From Erysipelotrichaceae bacterium 7770_A6 (GTDB lineage Bacteria > Bacillota_I > Bacilli_A > Erysipelotrichales > Erysipelotrichaceae), in the NCBI GenBank assembly GCA_014610835.1, contig QQXM01000017.1:1-57176 (forward strand): a stretch of 57,176 nucleotides of DNA, read 5' to 3'. Positions 46,360 to 55,634 of this stretch are shown piece after piece. The notes below the pieces were generated by a model that was not told the origin of the DNA, made no database searches, and saw nothing but the letters and a program-made list of their open reading frames with translations. The stretch's first letter is position 1, and each line of letters starts with the position of its first letter. Both the position numbers and the translations under genes were made by a program.

Positions 46360-47724
46360 ATGTGGACTACAGCTTCAGATAATATTTTAGAAACAATTCG
46401 AATGATCGAAGAAGAAAATCTTGATATTCGTACAATTACAATGGGCATTAATCTTTTAGATTGTGCAGATAGTGATATTGATATTTCTTGTAAAAAGGTT
46501 TATGAAAAAATCACTACAAAAGCCAAAAATCTAGTCAAAGTTGCAAAAGAAATTGAAAGTGAATACGGTATTCCAATTATTAATCAGAGAATTACAGTTA
46601 CCCCAATTTCTCTTTTAGTAAGTGTTTCTGGTGGTGATCCAGTAAAGTATGCTAAAACATTAGATGCTGCAGCGAAAGAAGTTGGTGCATCATTTGTGGG
46701 AGGATATTCTGCACTTGTTCAAAAAGGTATGACAAAGGGTGAAGAAGCTTTGATTCGCTCGATTCCACGTGCATTAGCGGAAACCGATATTGTATGTTCT
46801 TCTGTAAATATTGGTTCTACAAAAGCAGGAATCAACATGGATGCGGTTAAACTTATGGGTCAAATCGTTCGTGAAACGGCTGAAATCACAAAGGATAATA
46901 ATTGTTTTGGTGCTGCAAAACTAGTTGTATTCTGTAATGCAGTAGAAGATAATCCATTTATGGCTGGCGGATTCCATGGTGTCAGTGAGCCAGAGGTAGT
47001 TATCAATACAGGTGTATCTGGTCCTGGTGTTGTTAGAGAAGCAGTTAGAAAAGCTGGTAAAGATGCATCCATGAATGAGATTGCTGAAATTATTAAGAAG
47101 ACAGCATTTAAAGTAACACGTATGGGTCAATTGGTTGGCGCAGAAGCTGCAAAGAGACTTGGTGTTCCATTTGGTATTGTTGATTTATCCTTAGCCCCTA
47201 CACCAGCTGTTGGCGACTCTGTTGCACAGATCCTTGAAGAAATTGGATTAGAAACATGTGGTGGTCCTGGTACGACGGCATGTCTTGCAATGTTGAATGA
47301 TGCTGTTAAGAAGGGTGGCGTCATGGCTAGCTCTTCTGTAGGTGGTTTAAGTGGTGCGTTTATTCCAGTCAGTGAAGATGCAGGTATGATAGCTGCAGCG
47401 GAAAAGGGTGTATTAACACTTGAAAAGCTTGAAGCAATGACATGTGTTTGTTCTGTTGGTTTAGATATGATCATTATTCCTGGAGATACAGCTGCTGAAA
47501 CAATTTCTGCAATCATTGCGGATGAAGCAGCAATTGGTATGATTAATACAAAAACAACAGCCTGTCGTTTAATTCCAGCGATTGGTAAAGAAGCTGGAGA
47601 AAAGCTTGTGTTTGGTGGATTACTTGGAGAAGGCCCAATCATGCCAGTTAAAACAACAAAAGCAGATGTTATGATCAACCGTGGTGGAAAGATCCCTTCA
47701 CCAATCAACTCATTAAAGAATTAA
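46360..47724 (+). CDS. PFL-like protein of the DUF711/UPF0210 family
   Basis: 454 residues, the full family length. Glycine-rich segments are scattered through it, for example [76 protein letters not shown] and a C-terminus [11 protein letters not shown]. The family is structurally related to glycyl-radical enzymes such as pyruvate formate-lyase, but I see no C-terminal glycyl-radical motif, so radical chemistry is not supported. Activity unknown. Paired with the upstream ACT gene; followed by a terminator. Confidence 0.88.
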   Translation: MWTTASDNILETIRMIEEENLDIRTITMGINLLDCADSDIDISCKKVYEKITTKAKNLVKVAKEIESEYGIPIINQRITVTPISLLVSVSGGDPVKYAKTLDAAAKEVGASFVGGYSALVQKGMTKGEEALIRSIPRALAETDIVCSSVNIGSTKAGINMDAVKLMGQIVRETAEITKDNNCFGAAKLVVFCNAVEDNPFMAGGFHGVSEPEVVINTGVSGPGVVREAVRKAGKDASMNEIAEIIKKTAFKVTRMGQLVGAEAAKRLGVPFGIVDLSLAPTPAVGDSVAQILEEIGLETCGGPGTTACLAMLNDAVKKGGVMASSSVGGLSGAFIPVSEDAGMIAAAEKGVLTLEKLEAMTCVCSVGLDMIIIPGDTAAETISAIIADEAAIGMINTKTTACRLIPAIGKEAGEKLVFGGLLGEGPIMPVKTTKADVMINRGGKIPSPINSLKN

Positions 47725-47731
47725 TGTATAT

Positions 47732-47764
47732 ACTCTCAAGACAAAACTGTTTTGAGAGTTTTTT
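47732..47764 (+). terminator. Terminator after the ACT/DUF711 pair
   Basis: ACTCTCAA (47732-47739) pairs with TTGAGAGT (47752-47759), followed by a T-run. Confidence 0.88.
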
Positions 47765-48132
47765 CTTATAAGAAATGTGATAATAGAAAATCAGAAAATG
47801 GTATAGTTATGCATCTGAAAGATGAATAAGCATGATGAAAGCAAACGCAATTGATTTCATAATATCGATTATTAATGGAATCTAGATAAATCATCTTTAT
47901 ACATGTCATTCACTCAGAATGGACAGAGCATGTAAGCTTAATCATGCTCATGGTGATACTTCATAGATATCCAAAATATTTGATTATGTGAAAATTCTAT
48001 TTAAGAACATAGATGAAATTCTTCTTCAGCAGTTCTTAACTTGATTCTTTTATCTTAACAATTATTTATTCTGATATAAAGTCTTTTTTTTCTAATAAAG
48101 TACTCTATTCTAGAATTAAGGAAGGATAATTT
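47765..48132. other. Gap without a gene
   Basis: AT-rich, with no credible reading frame. TTAAGAAC and GTTCTTAA form a loose inverted repeat at about 48002-48038. TATAAA after TG-A near 48075 may be a -10 element for the next lipoprotein gene. Otherwise nothing is seen. Confidence 0.5.
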
Positions 48133-49290
48133 ATGCTGAATTACAATCCATCATGGTTTAAAAGTAAATTAAACAATTATCTGATTCATCTGATCGTAAG
48201 TGCACTTTTTCTATCTGGTTGTGATATACAGAAGGAACATCACGCAAATATTTCAGAAGATATTGTTTCTCCAATCCAGCAAGCATCTTTATGTAAAAAT
48301 GTATTTGCGGCAGTTTCTGATGAAGCTATGTATTATCAAATTGAGGGTGGAAAGTTATTCGCATTAGATAAAAAAGGGAATAACATTCAAATTGGCACCA
48401 TGAATTTTGTGGATGATAAAGAAGCTGGTTCTAGCAGAGATGGGATTCCTGCACCAAAAAGATATTCAGACATTGCGGGAACTGGTGTTGGAATGCTTTA
48501 TTTTGATAGAAAGATTATTTATGAGAGTGAGTATTATACTGTAGATGGTCAAATGCGATATCGTCTGAATGCATATGATCCTACGAACAATCATTTTCAA
48601 ACAATTCTTGAATTTGATTTTCAACCATCCTACTTCACTTTACAAAAAGATGTGATTGCGGTAGCAGAAACGATTGCGTCAAGTAGAGAAGGAATTGTTC
48701 ATTTTTTTGATTTGAATGGAGCTGAAAAAAAAGTTATAAAGTTTGGTTCAGATGTTGTAAACATAACAAGTAATGGAAATGATATTATTATCTATTGTGT
48801 TGGATATTTGTATGGTGTAGATATTGATACATTAGAACAACGCACACTTGTTCAAAGAGAGAATACCGAATTTGTATATGTGAATGATAATACATATTCA
48901 TATTGTTCTATTGATGCGGAAGAATTGAAAAAAGAAATTCCGCAGGTTCATTCTGGTATTATAGACAATTCAAGAAATACTGAATTATTTGGGGTAGATA
49001 ATGCAATCATCGATTATTATGATGATGAAAATATCTATACAACGACACTGGAAAATAATGTGAAGTATAGAATCTATGACTGGAATGGCAATTTAGTGGA
49101 TGAAATTATTCCATCTGAAACATTAGGTGCATCAGATGGTGCCATTCCAATAGCTTACCATGAAATGGATTATTCTAGTATCGTTCGAGTATGGAATGAA
49201 CAACTTATTGCTTACCACATTAATAAATCAGAAATAGAATTATTGTCTTGCAGTCTTGAAACACATGCATGTGAATTTCTAAAGTCATAG
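48133..49290 (+). CDS. Lipoprotein with beta-propeller-like repeats
   Basis: 385 residues. An N-terminal signal with lipobox ALFLSGC (cysteine near residue 30) suggests an extracellular anchored protein; a basic stretch precedes the hydrophobic core. The mature part has repeated short strands of the type YYQIEGGKLFALDKKGNNI, MRYRLNAYDPTNNHF and YLYGVDIDTLEQRTLVQ, resembling DUF5050 or WD/PQQ-type propellers, but I cannot assign a family. Ribosome binding site AAGGAAGG. Followed by a terminator. Function unknown. Confidence 0.7.
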   Translation: MLNYNPSWFKSKLNNYLIHLIVSALFLSGCDIQKEHHANISEDIVSPIQQASLCKNVFAAVSDEAMYYQIEGGKLFALDKKGNNIQIGTMNFVDDKEAGSSRDGIPAPKRYSDIAGTGVGMLYFDRKIIYESEYYTVDGQMRYRLNAYDPTNNHFQTILEFDFQPSYFTLQKDVIAVAETIASSREGIVHFFDLNGAEKKVIKFGSDVVNITSNGNDIIIYCVGYLYGVDIDTLEQRTLVQRENTEFVYVNDNTYSYCSIDAEELKKEIPQVHSGIIDNSRNTELFGVDNAIIDYYDDENIYTTTLENNVKYRIYDWNGNLVDEIIPSETLGASDGAIPIAYHEMDYSSIVRVWNEQLIAYHINKSEIELLSCSLETHACEFLKS

Positions 49291-49330
49291 GTAAGTTATG
49301 TAAAAGAATGTTTAAAAAATTATGATTCAT

Positions 49331-49371
49331 CAGCTAATTTACAACCGTGCGGCTGCAGATTAGCTGTTTTT
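49331..49371 (+). terminator. Terminator of the propeller-like lipoprotein gene
   Basis: CAGCTAAT (49331-49338) pairs with ATTAGCTG (49359-49366), with an inner GC-rich part, followed by a T-run. Confidence 0.85.
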
Positions 49372-49378
49372 ATAGTAT

Positions 49379-49406
49379 GAAAAAGAGAATCAATTTCGAT
49401 TCTCTT
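49379..49406 (-). terminator. Terminator of the SNF2 helicase gene
   Basis: AAGAGAATC (49383-49391) and GATTCTCTT (49398-49406) form the stem; on the minus strand it runs into T-rich sequence. Confidence 0.83.
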
Positions 49407-49412
49407 AGTGCG

Positions 49413-52400
49413 TTATAATAATGCTAATAAATCATCTCTAGATAGATTAGAGGAAGAGATACCATCACCAGATAGGATCTTATTTGCTAGATCACTCTTT
49501 GATGCCTGTAATTCAAGGATTCTTTCTTCAATTGTATCTTTCATGATTAACTTATAAACAGTCACAACATTTGTTTGTCCAATACGATGTGCACGATCAC
49601 TTGCCTGGTTCTCAACAGCAGTATTCCACCAAGGATCATAATGAATTACAATGTCTGCGGCAGTTAAATTCAATCCTGTTCCACCAGCTTTTAAAGAAAT
49701 CAAGAAGACAGGTACATCGTCATTCTGGAAAGCTTCTACCATTTCAGCACGTTTCTTTTTCGAGGTTTTACCTTCTAATTTATAGTATGGAATCTTTTTC
49801 TCGTTTAATAGATTAGAAAGCTTATCTAACATTGTGGTGAATTGAGAGAATAGTAGAATTTTATGTCCACCTTCAATTGCATTGCATATAAGATCAATTC
49901 CCATATCTGTTTTAGCAGAATTCTGTCTATATTTATCATATAGCAATCCAGGATAACAACATAATTGTCTTAGCTTTGTAAGTTCGGCTAATATTGCAAA
50001 TTTATTTTCTTTGAATTCCTGATCTGATTGTTTGCCAACAAGTAATTTGATTTTTTGGACTTCTGCTTCATAAAGCTTTTTTTGTTCACCTTCAAGTTGT
50101 GCATAGTAAACTTCTTCAAGTTTATCTGGAAGATCTTTTAATACATCTTTTTTCAGTCTTCTTAGCACAAACGGAGTAATCATTTGTGTGAGTTCTCTTT
50201 CCATGAGATCATCATGATCTCTTACAATTGGTGTCTCAAAACGCTCTCTAAATGTTCTATACGAGTAGAAGAAACCAGGCATGAGGTAATCAAAGATAGA
50301 CCACAATTCAGATAATCTGTTTTCAATTGGTGTACCAGTTAAAGCAATCTTGAATGAAGCATTAATATACTTCACAGCTTGAGAGTTTTGTGTGTTCGCA
50401 TTTTTGATATATTGTGCTTCATCAATGACTTCACATGAGAATTGCATATCTTCATAACAATCAATATCTCTTCTAAGAAGTTCATAAGATGTAATCAATA
50501 CTTCATTATCATTAGATGTTTGAATCAGTTCTTTTCTTTCTTCTGGTGTACCTTGAATCATACGATGCGGAATGAAAGGCAAGAACTTATCAATTTCCTT
50601 TGACCAGTTATATACAAGAGATGCTGGACATACAATTAACGTTCTTTTTCTATTTTTCCATGTACCAAGCATTGCGATGACCTGCAATGTTTTACCTAGA
50701 CCCATTTCATCAGCCAGTAAGCCACCAAATCCATTATCTCTTAATGCACATAGCCATTGCATGCCATGCAGCTGATATGGGCGCATTTCAGCGTTTAAAT
50801 CAATTGGAGGTTCATAGTCTTCCTGATTGACTGTATGCATTTGTTGGATCATTCTTCTAAAAGAAGTATCATAGTCTAAGTTGTATGCTTTTTTATCATT
50901 GAGTGTTTCAAGATACATTGCGCGGAATTTTGGAATATCTGCACTACCTTTTTCCAATTCTTTCTGACTTAGTGATAAAGAATCTTTGAGTGCTAGCAGT
51001 TCATCAATATTGGAGGTTTCTGTATTTAAGAATGTTCCATCTTTTAAGCGATAGAATTTCTTCTTTTTATCATATTTAGATAATATTTCCGCAATTTCTT
51101 TCATAGAAAGCGTATCACAGACAAGATCTAAGCGAAGCAGGTCGTGGTTTACAGAAACGCCAACATTGACCTTTGGCATTGCTTTGATTGTAATTCTTTT
51201 TAATGCATCAGAAATATATACCGTTGCAAGTGACTGTAAGTATGGAATTGTAGCAGTTACAAATGTATAAATGCCTTCATCATCTCCATGAAATACAAAT
51301 TTATGATTTAATTCATCAAGAGCATTAAATGAAGGAGCTATACGATTGACCATAAGAGCTTCTTCATCCTGATCACGTTTAGATAGATCTGTATCTGTTT
51401 CTGTGTTATAGACTGCATTGTTGTAGATTGCTTTGATTTCACATGTAATCGCGTCTTTTTGTGGACTATCTAAATAGAGTTCAAAAGATGGTTTTTCAAT
51501 GACATAGTCATAAGGATCAAATCCATCATTTTTAACAAGTGTCGTTTTAGAAATGACAGGATAAACGTACTTAGAAAATTTAGGCAAATCTTCTTCAGAG
51601 ATAAACTCTGGTTTTTCATTAACTATAGATAAATGACGTAAAAATGGAATCAAATCATCATTTGATTTCGAAATAAATATAGTAGAATTACGATAATCAA
51701 AGATATAGATATGATCATTTCCTAATGCGAAAGGATACTTTGCACCCTGAAAGATACATCCATCTTCTTTCTTTGTCAGGGACGTATGTATTTCAGGAAT
51801 GCCCTCTTCAACTTTAAATGGAAGATCATAATCTGTAATAGGATTGGATACAATGACATTTTGATCTTTTATCAGATTCATAAATGCATCTAAGTATCTA
51901 CCACGAAGACATAAAGAACGCTTCATTGTTTGCTCCATATATCCGTAATAGCCATAATTGTAGTATTGGTTTGTATTTGAAGACATATATGAATCATCTT
52001 TATAGTATAAAGACATTAAAAATTCTATGACAGGTTTTGATTGCATATCAAATGCATCAATCGTATGAATAAACTCTAAGGATTTTCCGTAGTATTTGTT
52101 TTCATGGTTATGAACCAAAGTGCAAAAGGAATCAATGCTTTTAATGACATAAGAACGATTATCAGGTTTGTTTAAAGTGAAAGAAACCTCCACTTGTTCA
52201 TCATTTGTACAATTTAATGTAGGTGTTATATGAACAATTGGCTGTACAGCATCTGCAGGTTTTGCATAGGTATCCAGTAAATCTTGAATGGAACGATCAC
52301 TTTGTACAGATACAGGTTCTTTTGCATATCCATTTCCAATTGTGGATAATTTATCTTCATCAATATATTTCAACAAAACTGCAGCGATGTGTTTGCATGG

Positions 52401-52655
52401 TTCAAAGTTATCCTCGAAGTAAGGACATGTACAATCTTCTGTAATGATATTACCATTTTTCCCAAGTAATACACGCACTTGATATTCATCATATCCACTT
52501 GAGCTGTTAACCCATGTTTCAATTTCTGTCAGGCCAGAAGATTCTTGATCAAATACCATGAGATCACCAACATCATTTGAACGGAAAATATTTTCTCCTC
52601 TTTCAAAGATACGGTTATTTCCAATGTGACGTTTGATTGAAGCTTCATTGATCAT
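49413..52655 (-). CDS. SWIM zinc-finger SNF2-type helicase
   Basis: 1080 residues. The N-terminus holds a SWIM zinc motif (CTCPYFEDNFEPCKHI, about residues 77-92). A long middle region of about 480 residues follows, then the two helicase lobes: LLADEMGLGKT (about 650), the DEAQ box (about 745), LTGTPIENRLSELWSIFDYL, then ILLFSQFTTMLDKL, LKAGGTGLNLTAADIVIHYDPWWN and DRAHRIGQ. ATP-driven DNA translocase of the Swi2/Snf2 class, with a general role in DNA transactions; the exact substrate is not known. The start at 52655 follows AGGAGGTG; a GTG three codons earlier is rejected. Divergent from the methyltransferase gene. Confidence 0.93.
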   Translation of the reverse strand: MINEASIKRHIGNNRIFERGENIFRSNDVGDLMVFDQESSGLTEIETWVNSSSGYDEYQVRVLLGKNGNIITEDCTCPYFEDNFEPCKHIAAVLLKYIDEDKLSTIGNGYAKEPVSVQSDRSIQDLLDTYAKPADAVQPIVHITPTLNCTNDEQVEVSFTLNKPDNRSYVIKSIDSFCTLVHNHENKYYGKSLEFIHTIDAFDMQSKPVIEFLMSLYYKDDSYMSSNTNQYYNYGYYGYMEQTMKRSLCLRGRYLDAFMNLIKDQNVIVSNPITDYDLPFKVEEGIPEIHTSLTKKEDGCIFQGAKYPFALGNDHIYIFDYRNSTIFISKSNDDLIPFLRHLSIVNEKPEFISEEDLPKFSKYVYPVISKTTLVKNDGFDPYDYVIEKPSFELYLDSPQKDAITCEIKAIYNNAVYNTETDTDLSKRDQDEEALMVNRIAPSFNALDELNHKFVFHGDDEGIYTFVTATIPYLQSLATVYISDALKRITIKAMPKVNVGVSVNHDLLRLDLVCDTLSMKEIAEILSKYDKKKKFYRLKDGTFLNTETSNIDELLALKDSLSLSQKELEKGSADIPKFRAMYLETLNDKKAYNLDYDTSFRRMIQQMHTVNQEDYEPPIDLNAEMRPYQLHGMQWLCALRDNGFGGLLADEMGLGKTLQVIAMLGTWKNRKRTLIVCPASLVYNWSKEIDKFLPFIPHRMIQGTPEERKELIQTSNDNEVLITSYELLRRDIDCYEDMQFSCEVIDEAQYIKNANTQNSQAVKYINASFKIALTGTPIENRLSELWSIFDYLMPGFFYSYRTFRERFETPIVRDHDDLMERELTQMITPFVLRRLKKDVLKDLPDKLEEVYYAQLEGEQKKLYEAEVQKIKLLVGKQSDQEFKENKFAILAELTKLRQLCCYPGLLYDKYRQNSAKTDMGIDLICNAIEGGHKILLFSQFTTMLDKLSNLLNEKKIPYYKLEGKTSKKKRAEMVEAFQNDDVPVFLISLKAGGTGLNLTAADIVIHYDPWWNTAVENQASDRAHRIGQTNVVTVYKLIMKDTIEERILELQASKSDLANKILSGDGISSSNLSRDDLLALL

Positions 52656-52743
52656 AAAAAGCACCTCCTGAAGTATCTAACCATTTTACCATGAAAATAA
52701 GTTACACAGATATTGTTTGTCAATTTTCTGATAAAATATACTC

Positions 52744-53331
52744 ATGGAAAAAACGTTGATTGAAATCCATGATGAAGCAAGAAAAGAGCATGTTCCTATT
52801 ATGCTGGATGACGGGATGGCTTTTCTTTTGAATTATATTCGAAAACATGAAGGAGTACGAGATATTCTTGAAGTTGGTACTGCAGTTGGGTTTTCAGCGA
52901 TTAATATGGCTAAAATACGCTGGGATAATACAATTGATACATTAGAAATCAATCCAAAAATGTATGAAAAAGCAATTCAAAATATCAAAAATGAAAAATT
53001 GGATGATAGAATACATGTGCATTTAATAGATGGTGCTGCATTTGAGACAAATAAAATCTATGATTTGATTTTTATAGATGCGGCAAAATCACAGTATCGC
53101 AGATATTTAGAACACTTCATGAAAAATAGTAGAATAGGTACTGTTTTTATTTTTGATAATTTGAATTTTCATGGAATTGTTGACAATGAAGAGTTATCTT
53201 CAAATCGAAGTACGATACAAATGGTTCATAAGATTAAAAAATTCAGGGAACATCTATTGAATGATGATCGTTTTATTACTTCATATTATGAAGTGGGAGA
53301 TGGTATTGCGGTAAGTGTAAGAAAAAAATAA
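52744..53331 (+). CDS. SAM-dependent O-methyltransferase, TrmR/YrrM-like
   Basis: 195 residues. A class I methyltransferase with motif I ILEVGTAVGFSAINMA, acidic motif II DTLEINPKM, and FDLIFIDAAKSQY-type motif (YDLIFIDAAKSQYRRYLE). Sequence style and length fit TrmR (YrrM), the tRNA 5-hydroxyuridine O-methyltransferase of Bacillota; catechol-type methyltransferases share the fold, so the tRNA role is likely but not proven. The ATG has no Shine-Dalgarno and is seven bases after TAAAAT (extended TG-A-TAAAAT), so a leaderless message is likely. A MATE gene follows after 20 bases. Confidence 0.85.
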   Translation: MEKTLIEIHDEARKEHVPIMLDDGMAFLLNYIRKHEGVRDILEVGTAVGFSAINMAKIRWDNTIDTLEINPKMYEKAIQNIKNEKLDDRIHVHLIDGAAFETNKIYDLIFIDAAKSQYRRYLEHFMKNSRIGTVFIFDNLNFHGIVDNEELSSNRSTIQMVHKIKKFREHLLNDDRFITSYYEVGDGIAVSVRKK

Positions 53332-53351
53332 ATATCAGAAGGGGGAAAAGA

Positions 53352-54704
53352 ATGAAAAGTAATTCAATGGTAAAAGATCTTACGAATGGATCTGTGCCTA
53401 AGCTTTTGTTTGCTTTTGCGGCACCGTTGTTTGTATCAAATGCATTACAGGCAATCTATAACATCGTTGATATGATTGTTGTAGGACAGGTGATTGGTGG
53501 ATCTGGAATGTCTGCGGTGAGTACTGGGGGAAATATTCTTCATTTATTAACTTTCGTAGCGATGGGTTTTTCAAGTGCAGGACAAGTTATTATCGCACGT
53601 GAAGTTGGTATGCAGGATCATGATGGAATCAAGAAAACAATTGGAACATTATTCACGTTGTTATTTTCAATTGCATTATTGATTTCTGTGGGATGTTATA
53701 TCTTTAGAGATAACTTATTACAGCTTGTTAATACACCACAGGAAGCATATGCATATACAATGGATTATACTGTCATCTGTATCTTAGGCTTGATTTTTAT
53801 TTATGGATACAATGTTGTTTCTGCCATTATGCGTGGTATGGGAGATTCCAAAAGACCATTTATGTTTGTTGCAATTGCGGCAATTATCAACATTGTATTA
53901 GATATTGTATTTGTTGCAGGATTTAAGATGGAAGTTGCTGGAGCTGCCTGGGCAACAGTTATAGGGCAATCTTTTAGCTTTATCTTTGCATTTGCGTATT
54001 TGTATAAAAGAAAAGAAGAGTTTGGGTTTGATTTTAAATTAAAGAGTTTTATTCCAGATGGAAATGCAATGGCAAAGATTTCTGCATTAGGCATTCCAAT
54101 GGCATTACAGTCTGCTTCTATTTCTATTTCACAGACGGTTGTTGCGGCATGGGTAAATTCCTTTGGAATCATTTACAGTGCAATTGCGGGTATCATCAGT
54201 AAACTCAATATGATGATGGGTATTATGTCAAACTCTATTACAACAGCTGCGGCAAGTATGATTGGTCAAAACTTAGGTGCAAGAAAGTATGATCGTGTTC
54301 CTAAGATTCTTGCCTGGGCATTTGGTGGAGCATTCACATTATCAGTCATTGGAAGTATTGTAATTAAATACGATCCAGATATGATATTTGGAATGTTTAC
54401 TTCTGATGAAGCTGTATTAGCGGAAGCAACAATTATTGTTTTACCAGCAATTTTGAATTTCTTTGGTGCAGCGACACGCTGTTTTGCATTTGGTATTATT
54501 AATGGTTCAGGAAACTCTAAATTAAACCTGTGTGTTGCGATATTAGACGGCATGATTGCACGTGTTGGTTTAGCATATCTTCTAGGATGGGCGCTAGGTA
54601 TGGGGCCAAAAGGGTTCTGGCTTGGTGATGCCTTGGCAGGATTTATGCCGCTTGTCATTGGTGGTGTATTCTATCTCAGTGGATTCTGGAAAAAAGAAGA
54701 GTAA
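53352..54704 (+). CDS. MATE family efflux transporter (second copy)
   Basis: 450 residues, about 12 membrane segments. The two-fold MATE repeat is visible: KLLFAFAAPLFVSNALQAIYNIVDMIVVGQ in the first half and ALGIPMALQSASISISQTVVAAWVNSFG in the second. It exports small organic compounds with Na+ or H+ coupling; the substrate is unknown. Only distantly like the copy at 856-2184. Good ribosome binding site (AGGGGG). It lies 20 bases after the methyltransferase gene, so probably one transcript. Confidence 0.93.
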   Translation: MKSNSMVKDLTNGSVPKLLFAFAAPLFVSNALQAIYNIVDMIVVGQVIGGSGMSAVSTGGNILHLLTFVAMGFSSAGQVIIAREVGMQDHDGIKKTIGTLFTLLFSIALLISVGCYIFRDNLLQLVNTPQEAYAYTMDYTVICILGLIFIYGYNVVSAIMRGMGDSKRPFMFVAIAAIINIVLDIVFVAGFKMEVAGAAWATVIGQSFSFIFAFAYLYKRKEEFGFDFKLKSFIPDGNAMAKISALGIPMALQSASISISQTVVAAWVNSFGIIYSAIAGIISKLNMMMGIMSNSITTAAASMIGQNLGARKYDRVPKILAWAFGGAFTLSVIGSIVIKYDPDMIFGMFTSDEAVLAEATIIVLPAILNFFGAATRCFAFGIINGSGNSKLNLCVAILDGMIARVGLAYLLGWALGMGPKGFWLGDALAGFMPLVIGGVFYLSGFWKKEE

Positions 54705-54712
54705 AAATAAAA

Positions 54713-54756
54713 CTCAGACTTGGATGAAAACAAATCATCTTTGTCTGAGCTTTTTT
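54713..54756. terminator. Bidirectional terminator between the MATE gene and the XRE gene
   Basis: CTCAGAC (54713-54719) pairs with GTCTGAG (54743-54749), with inner GATGA/TCATC pairing, then a T-run. On the minus strand A-rich sequence also allows termination. Confidence 0.83.
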
Positions 54757-55522
54757 ATCTTTTCTTGTATAGAACAAGTTCTGGATTGATTCCATCTTTT
54801 TCATATGTGCAGATGAGTAGAAAATCCATACTTGTAAGAATACCAAAACATCGATCTCCACCAAATTCAGATTCTAATTGATTGCCTAGATATGTTGTGT
54901 CATCATCTAGAAATTGCACTGTTTTTCCATTTGGAAGTGGATATGCAAGATTGACATATTTTCCAACCAAAGCATTTAATTTCTTAACTTCTGGCAATCC
55001 TTCAATATGAAGCGCATTGATTTCTTGTAAGAGTTGTTGTTTAAATGCTTCAAATTGTCCATCATCACTGAGTTCTTCATATCGTTTCCAGTAATCTAGC
55101 TGTGGAAGAATTTCTTCCATATAGGGACGTGCCTGTTCTTCAGTGAATTGATCATTGACCATATTTTTTACACATATGTCAATTAAGTCATTCATGTTAT
55201 GATACGTGTATGTTCCATCTGCATAGCACCATTTGCAGTATTCTTCATTGAATGATCCATCACTTTCATGACTTATGATGGAATCATCTGTAAGTGGCAT
55301 TCCACAACATTGACAAATTAGCCTTCTAGGTGAACCTAAAAGCGTATTGATGGAAACGTTGAATTCTTTTGAAAGAAGTTTGAGAGTTTCAGTATTTGGA
55401 ATTGTTTCTCCATTTTCCCACCGAGATACTGCTTGTCTAGTTACCATGACTTTTTTAGAAAGTTCATCTTGTGATAATTTATTTTTTGTACGCAATTCTA
55501 AAATGATATCTTTTGTTTCCAT
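54755..55522 (-). CDS. XRE regulator with zinc-ribbon and C-terminal domain
   Basis: 255 residues. N-terminal Cro/C1 helix-turn-helix (LSQDELSKKVMVTRQAVSRWENGETIPNTETLKLLS) to about residue 65; then a putative zinc ribbon (CQCCGMPLTDDSI, then YCKWCYADGTY, PF12674-like); the rest is a soluble C-terminal region. Such HTH/zinc-ribbon fusions are common in Bacillota, but their target and signal are unknown. Start 55522 follows GGAGG. The 28-base palindrome at 55566-55593 just upstream may be its operator. Confidence 0.85.
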   Translation of the reverse strand: METKDIILELRTKNKLSQDELSKKVMVTRQAVSRWENGETIPNTETLKLLSKEFNVSINTLLGSPRRLICQCCGMPLTDDSIISHESDGSFNEEYCKWCYADGTYTYHNMNDLIDICVKNMVNDQFTEEQARPYMEEILPQLDYWKRYEELSDDGQFEAFKQQLLQEINALHIEGLPEVKKLNALVGKYVNLAYPLPNGKTVQFLDDDTTYLGNQLESEFGGDRCFGILTSMDFLLICTYEKDGINPELVLYKKR

Positions 55523-55565
55523 TTTTGATTTCCTCCATTAACTATAAATTAGCAAAGAAAAGAAC

Positions 55566-55593
55566 ATGGGTAAAGCAACGCGTTGTTACCCAT
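55566..55593. promoter_or_regulatory. 28-base palindrome upstream of the XRE/zinc-ribbon gene
   Basis: ATGGGTAA (55566-55573) and TTACCCAT (55586-55593) flank a perfect central palindrome CAACGCGTTG (55576-55585), with two unpaired bases on the left arm. It lies between the symporter terminator and the regulator start, a suitable place for an autoregulatory operator. GC content is higher than in the surroundings. Confidence 0.45.
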
Positions 55594-55594
55594 C

Positions 55595-55622
55595 AAAAAA
55601 AGCCACTTCGTTTGAAGTGACT
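55595..55622 (-). terminator. Terminator of the symporter gene
   Basis: On the minus strand CACTTC...GAAGTG (55619-55604) is followed by seven T (55601-55595). Confidence 0.88.
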
Positions 55623-55634
55623 TTCATAGATCGA

